Shown here one piece after another: positions 57,589-64,000 of a stretch of 64,000 nucleotides of DNA (positions are counted from its first letter, which is position 1; each line of letters begins with the position of its first letter). The notes beneath the pieces are model-generated. The model saw nothing but the letters and a program-made list of their open reading frames with translations. It was not told the origin of the DNA and did not search any database. Source of the DNA: Antedon mediterranea (Eukaryota; Echinodermata; Crinoidea; Comatulida; Antedonidae); the NCBI RefSeq assembly GCF_964355755.1, contig NC_092673.1, positions 2,485,001 to 2,549,000 on the forward strand. Reading direction: 5' to 3'. Both the position numbers and the translations under genes were made by a program.

Positions 57589-60535
57589 CCATGTCTAGCC
57601 AGTAATTCGCCTAGGCCCTAGTTCTAGTAGTTATTGCCAATGTACGGTATTTATGATTAAAAAATATTATTTATTGTTGTTTAATGTTACACGTACAGTA
57701 TTTAATAATAGTAATACGCCAACTAGGCCTAGCTACTACAGGCTATGCCTACATATTATTCGCTAGATATAGGCCTATGAAATATCACGCATGGCATGAA
57801 AACTAGCTAGGCCTTAGGCTCTCCCAAACAACCAATTCTATCGAAGTCGTCGTACCGCTCGAGTCAAGGCTTGTGTACTAGCTACTATAGTAGTAGTAAA
57901 GGCCGAGGCCTAGCCTACACCACCAAAACATAACAACTCCAGACAAGTTTTACTCACCACACATTCTAAACACTCTGTGTTCAGATAAATTAGTAAATTC
58001 ACCTTTAACTATACTGCATCATCCAAAACATCTCACAAAAAGTAAGTTTAAGGATAACCGTCAAAGTTTATTGGGCCTTTCCAATGTGATCAAAATGACA
58101 ACCTTTTCGAAGCGCTTTTTGTACACACAAAGATTTCAGATCATTCATCACGAAAACTGGAAGGTTGAACGACCTTTTAACGTATACGTCACATATCTGA
58201 AGCTTGCCATTGGCTAAAAAGCAGTCAGACTTAAAGTTTTTGTACCACAGAAAAATAAGTTCAATCCTGCGATAGGCCTATTGTTAGTTTTTTTTCGATT
58301 TAAATATTATTTAAATCTTCTGCCTATCTATTTTATGTAGTCTTTGTAACTTTTGTTTTGTTTTACATTATTGAATAAATGCGAATGACGTTATATCATG
58401 AACATTTGCATTGCCATATATCTAACGAGAGGCACACCAATTACCTGTCGTAATTACGGCCTTATCGGCAAAATATTGTTGCTTAACCGTAAATGGATTT
58501 TAATCCCCAGAGTTCGTTGTCGGCTTGGTATATACGATTTACCTTTGAGACGAGTTATACTTTATGTTGTCTCTTTGATGACTGCTGGCCGCTTTTTTTA
58601 AATGCCTACTCAACTTTTAATGAAATGTGCTCATCTTGACTGACGTGACTTTTCTTCATTTTCAAGGATGACTAAAAGTAAATGAGAGTACTCTATCTGC
58701 ACACACCAGTATTAATGACGAGTTAAAGAGAAATAATGAGCAAGTTTTAATTGCACTTAGAAATTATCGAAGTTTATTTTATTTTAACAAATTATCTGCC
58801 AATTTCATCATCACTACGCACGATATAGGCGAAGAGCGAAATGTATAGAGGGCGCTATTGCTGTAAATATAAATCTCGTAATACATTTTATTTACAACAT
58901 ATTTAGTATAACATTTCCAAATAATTATATTTACTTAATAATTAATTATACAAAAAAAATGTAAGACTGGGGTTTAAATATCGAATGTCCAGAGGGCGAC
59001 ATTCAAGCGTATATAAGTTGTGAACAGAGGGTAGTCACTGTTTGTGTGATGTGCTATCATAAAACTACTGTTATACAACCACGTGTAATGTACTTCTACT
59101 TTTAGAATGGCTTATTTTATTTAACTATTCTGTTTCAATTCGTTTAATTTCCAGCGTATTATAGTTAATAATTAAAGCTGCCTTTTTACGTTCAACGTTT
59201 ATAGTGACTTCACAATTTTACGTAGGTATGTCGGAGTGGGACAACTTGCGTTTTAAAGGGAACGCAAACTATACATAGAAATTCTGCCAATGTCTACTTT
59301 GTAAACGGTGCCTACGAAATGTTGACGTTATGCAAGATGTCAGCACCTGAAAACATGAGTAGGCCTACTGACTATAAACTGCGAATGTAGGATAACCGTT
59401 GATCACAGAGAGAAGAGTCAGATCATATGTGACTTTATAATATTACGTCTCCGTTTTACGGTGATTGAAGGAATCTGATTTGTAGCAAAACTACCATACT
59501 TTAACGTGACGATTTTCCATCAGCACCTGTAGTGCAATTATTCTCTTTAACGTATTATCAGTGTCGGTAATCGTTAATAAAACCGTACTATTACGTTTTC
59601 CTTCTACTATTGTGTACCATGTGCCATGGAGGAAGACACGCCGGTTACATTGTATCGCAACCCGGGTATCACCTGCATATTATTGCATCATAGTCCTATT
59701 CGTACGAATAATAAACTCTTCAAACTAATACTTTAAATAAAAGCATTGTACTCACTGTGGATATTGACTGTGGCGATCATGATGTGATTTTTAATATAAC
59801 ATCTGTGGACAATACATGCACATTTGCTTTCATATCAATAAGCAATATTATAATAGTGGTTCACAAAAACTAGAGCAAATTCACTTTTATTCATGTTGTA
59901 GGTTGGGTAAACATGACTTGGTTATTTTCATTGTCTTCTATTATATTCTGTTGATGGATAGATATTATTAAAGGGAGTGTTTATGTTCCTATATACATGA
60001 TGGACCTATATTGTGGGGGCCACGGCCAAAAAGGGATAGGCCTACTGAATTATGCTGTCTTTTTTTTGTCTGCAAAATACCTTATACAAATGGTGTACAC
60101 CCCTGTCTATGTGCTCTCAGCACCGACAAGACATAATTATGATTGAAGCCTTATTCAATAAACGTTACAAACACTAAATGCGTTTACGATGTAGGCCTAC
60201 ACACTGCGGGCGCTGGAAGGAGACGAATATCTTATGAACTCTGTAAAATGTTGATATAAAATATATCAGAAGCATCTATGCGTGATTAATGATGAGTTAC
60301 GTAGCTGAACGAAAGCAGAAATGTCATCGAGAACACACTTCTCGTTTCCCCCCGAAGCTACAGTAATATAAAAAAATAAGTAATATATTATTTTTTCTTC
60401 TGTGAATAAATCATAATTATAATATATACTAAATAACGGCCATGATGAACAAAACCTCATTCTACATCACTCAACAACAAAACAAACCCCAATATATTCC
60501 GAACGGACAACATTTTGCACACATATCGCTTGATT
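57589..60535. other. Gene-free stretch
   Basis: No supported gene. AGGCCTA-type palindromes are dense at 57.6-57.95 kb (CTAGGCCTA and variants); the rest is unremarkable AT-rich sequence. Confidence 0.5.
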
Positions 60536-60681
60536 TTTCGCTAGGACGCAACGCAAAGGCGAAAGCGTTTAACAAAGTAATTTGACCAATCACAAGCGAT
60601 GGATCATCCGATCCTGTCGCTTGTAATTGGTCAGCTTACTACTTCCGTTGTGCTGAGTTGTCCTAGTGGGAACTAAACTTA
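60536..60681. mobile_element. MITE family 2 copy, left end eroded
   Basis: CTAGGACGCAACGC at the left and TCCTAGTGGGAACTAAACTT at the right; the inner TTGACCAATCACAAGCGA is mirrored by TCGCTTGTAATTGGTCA. Confidence 0.75.
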
Positions 60682-60868
60682 ATGATTGGATAATTATTGT
60701 ATAACCATACCATATAGTTAGTAAACAATTTCGTAGGCCTGTACAATTCGACGGAAGAAATCCAGGGTACCCTTTTTTGCTACCGGATCTTTCATATAAA
60801 ACTAATATTTTATGTGATGCTTATATTGCACGCAATGAAATTATAGTAATATTTAAAAATAGTATATG

Positions 60869-60894
60869 CATAGACCTCTAATTAGAGGTCTATG
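60869..60894. repeat. Perfect 26-bp palindrome
   Basis: Each half reads CATAGACCTCTAA from its own end, with no spacer. Confidence 0.9.
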
Positions 60895-61563
60895 GTATCA
60901 GGGAAGAATGACATTCACTCGTCCCTGGTATATGCAACAACAGTACATCGGTATTTGCAGAGAGCACTTTCAGAAAAAGTACATAGCGCCCTCTACAATT
61001 ACTCTTTTATCCAGGTACCTAAAAATATGCAGTAGGCTAGTATACAAGTGATTAAATTCTACAGCGTACATCAGAAACTTAATAATTATGCACAAAAGCT
61101 TTGTGCTGTGACTTAGATAAGAATAATAAGCTTATATGCGAAGATAACATGTCTTTACGAGCTTGTAAATGCATCTTTTTGTTTATGTAGTAACAGTATT
61201 GCATGCTGAATATAGGGGACAAAAAAATATTAAATTTATAAACTATTTTTTGAAATCTATGTTTTACAATAATATTGTATGCTAGCGCTTCTCTGTTCTT
61301 GATCCACCCCTCCCTCTCATGGTATTAAAAGAAGTTAAAAGGGACGGAATTAGTGGTGAAGCTTGAGTTGTTGAAGATCTTTGATAACATCTCTTGAAGT
61401 ATGCCTTATTGCATCTTTTAATAATTTTTCTCACCACCCAAATAAAAAAAAATATGTTCAAATCCTCTAACATTCCTTCCTTTTTGTTTGCAGCACATAG
61501 TTCTTTTTTTTTTATTGCCAATAGAAATATTTTATTTCCATTAATTGATAGAAGAGGGCTATA

Positions 61564-61906
61564 TATCCCGTATTTAATCGAATAAACGCTCCGCTCTGAA
61601 TAAACGCCTGAATATTTCCCCCGAGGCCTTTATTTATTTCCTTTGCCCCGCCACATGCATACACACAATATTGTATTACAACACATTTCTATTTGTAGTA
61701 GATTTACCAAGCATTTTGATACAATTTTTATTGCATTTTATCACTTCTCGATATTAATTGTATTCATATCTAGGGGGTATTTATTTGATTAAACATGTTA
61801 CCATATTACACCCAAAAAATAAACGCATCCCTCGAACAAACACCCCCCTCTAAAAAACCCTTCTGAATTTATGCCTCGCAGCATTTATTTGAATAAATAT
61901 GGTATA
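61564..61906. mobile_element. MITE with CCGTATTTA..GAATAAACGC-type ends
   Basis: TATCCCGTATTTAATCGAAT at the left and ATTTGAATAAATATGGTATA at the right are imperfect inverted copies about 343 bp apart, with several ATAAACGC words inside. Confidence 0.5.
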
Positions 61907-64000
61907 ATGTACTACGTAAAGGCAGACATAAAAATAAATAAAGTATTTATATCAGCATAATGTTGATATACTGTATAACAGGCATAGTTCAATTACTTGT
62001 ATATATATGTAAACATATTATATATAATTTTGTGTTTATTTTTGTATTGCTTTTATATAAGAGACAAACAGTCTAGAAAATAATGAAGCCAAACACCAGC
62101 GTGTTATTTTATATTAGCAGTCAATTTTTATTCATTCGTCACACAAAATACATGAGCTATCCCAGCCATCTACTTTAAAAAACAAGCCTAGGATGGTTGT
62201 TATAGCTGGTATAGCTTTGAGCACTTATACAGTGCTACCTCTAAACATACCAAGATCTCACTAGCACATTATGTACACTTCAAAGCGGGACACTTTGATG
62301 GAAAAAAGAATGACAAACAAACCCCTGAGAGATACTGCCCTTATTTGATAAAAAAATTACAAAATACGGGTGGAAAAGCCTGCCCCTGTTCTCATTATCT
62401 GCATCTAAACCACTTATCTAACACATGCCAATAAATATGTACATTGGTCCACACTCAAAATTATCGATTAAAAAATGTCAACTTGTGTATAACAACCTAC
62501 TTTATTTATTTGTTAAGCATGCAGTTATATTCATCTTCATATACATTTCCTTGTCTAGTTTCCAAAATTATACATCGAAAAAGACAGGCACAGTTTTTAA
62601 AACTTTTTTTTTCTCCTCCTTCTCCTCGCTAACACTTTTTTTTTAAAAGTGGCCTGACAAATAACCAGGCATTGCCATTAATGAGGCACCTACTTTATAT
62701 AAAACACTATGGACTTTGTTGACATCTTTAAAAACATTAATAATGTATAAAAAAATTCTGAAAACCTTTCTTCCAAGTAATAAATGCTTGAGCATATACT
62801 AGAATACTGTTTCTCTACATATCACACTTGTTTTTACCATTCAAACACCTTTTGATCAAGTAAAATTAGCCTTTGGTCATTTTCTATTTCATTTCTCGTG
62901 TAACACATCCTTTAGTTTCAATCACAATGGTTTTGACAACCCATGTTTCATTTCCACTCAAAGTGATTTGTTTTTGGTATAATACTTAAATCTATAACCA
63001 AAAAAATACCATTCCAAACTTTCTACATTTTTATACTATTAAAAATATGAATATGATGAATATTTTAAACCTTATCAAAGCATTGGAACATGTTTACAAA
63101 ATGGAAAGGAAAAACAACTGAAGCCATTATACCTTATAATATAATACTAGTTAAGCCACACCCACATAATATGCATATTCATAAAATATCAGATAATATA
63201 TACCAAAGCCATACCCAGTTTATGAATATTCATACATATTCAAACTACCAATGAAAGCATGTCATTAAGCCACACCCACAACACAAATATGGTCATTCAT
63301 ATTCATAAAGTTACCTATACTCAGATGAAAACAAAATGCTATGCAAATTACAAATAAACAAAATACAGAAAACCAAGTGAAAAAACAGTTTTGACACAAT
63401 TGCACAGCTAAACCTGATCATGTCTAAGTTATCTAGTGATCCAGAGGGCGCACATTACAGGGGTCTATAAAGTTAAAAACGAGTCATATTAATAATTTCA
63501 ATTTATTAAAAAAATTATTGTACTTCTCACTAGAAAGTTTTATACCAAGCTAAACAAAAATACCTTGATATATATTTCAGAATATAAATCTTCCTACTAC
63601 TATATTAGGAAAAAAAAAATATGCCATAATATCACCATATTTGATCATAATGATGCCATGCCCATATATAGCCACCTGTTGGCCAGTGTAATAACCATAT
63701 GTCAAAATTTTGACATAAAAACATTTTTTTTTTTAAATTGGACAGATCTTGAAATTGAAAAAAATTTGTTGGAAACACAGGATTTAACAATTTTTTTTCC
63801 TACTAAATTTGTAATTGGACAAAAGCAAATATAAATGAATATGTTCCTTTCGCAAAATAATTCCTTGTTTGTCTTCACGCAAGACAAAATCAAAATCCAT
63901 GACCAGTGGCGTAACAATGCAAGCGATGCATAATTGCATTTAACTAAAACAATTTATGGCATCAGAAACAGCAGTCAATTATTTATCAATGAAACAGAAT
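61907..64000. other. Gene-free right edge
   Basis: No supported gene. TAAGCCACACCCACA occurs at 63153 and 63266, with a related AAGCCATACCC at 63206, each near ATATTCAT words, so a decayed tandem or dispersed repeat is likely at 63.13-63.31 kb. CAGTGGCGTAAC at 63903 recurs in variants near 20.5 and 22.43 kb. Confidence 0.4.

Noticed and set aside
1-64000. Endogenous virus or LTR element
   Set aside because: No long terminal repeats, primer binding site or gag/pol/env-like frames were recognised on either strand.

Overview
The window is animal nuclear DNA: AT-rich, with spliced genes whose introns are far longer than their exons and are packed with short non-autonomous transposons, tRNA-derived SINE-like pieces, minisatellites and retroposon tails. 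The gene content (an adhesion GPCR with LRR, Ig, HormR, GAIN, 7TM and PDZ-ligand parts, and HPDL) is metazoan. The repeat style and dense TAGGCCTA-type palindromes suggest a marine invertebrate, possibly an echinoderm or other ambulacrarian; that last step is inference, not proof.

Three protein genes can be built, all on the minus strand. Positions 1163-5365 and 5724-8088 hold two head-to-tail paralogs of 4-hydroxyphenylpyruvate dioxygenase-like protein (HPDL). Each has five coding exons with identical intron phases, GT-AG boundaries, and the His/His/Glu iron-ligand positions kept. The copy nearer position 1 encodes 488 residues because about 90 Asn-rich residues interrupt its first domain; the other encodes 381, close to the usual size.

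Positions 11523-53940 hold one ADGRA-family adhesion GPCR (GPR123/124/125 group) of 18 coding exons. The exon lengths add to 4125 nt (1374 residues plus stop), and all splice sites are GT-AG. The order is signal peptide, LRRNT, four LRR exons, LRRCT, Ig domain, HormR, GAIN/GPS, seven-helix region, and a long serine-rich tail ending in the class I PDZ ligand ETSV. Intron 1 (about 13 kb) and intron 2 (about 12 kb) hold most of the repeats.

From about 54 kb to the end no gene can be supported. This part holds a 1.97-kb non-autonomous transposon with tandem-repeat-bearing inverted ends and an 8-bp target duplication, plus several MITEs.

No functional link between HPDL and ADGRA is visible; they look like chance neighbours. 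The most unusual structures are a near-palindromic MITE family with about fifteen copies (two carrying younger nested insertions), a MITE whose target-site duplication overlaps the splice donor of ADGRA exon 3, the 55.6-57.6 kb element, and a cluster of CCGTATA palindromes framed by TTTCTGCTGC motifs near 39 kb.
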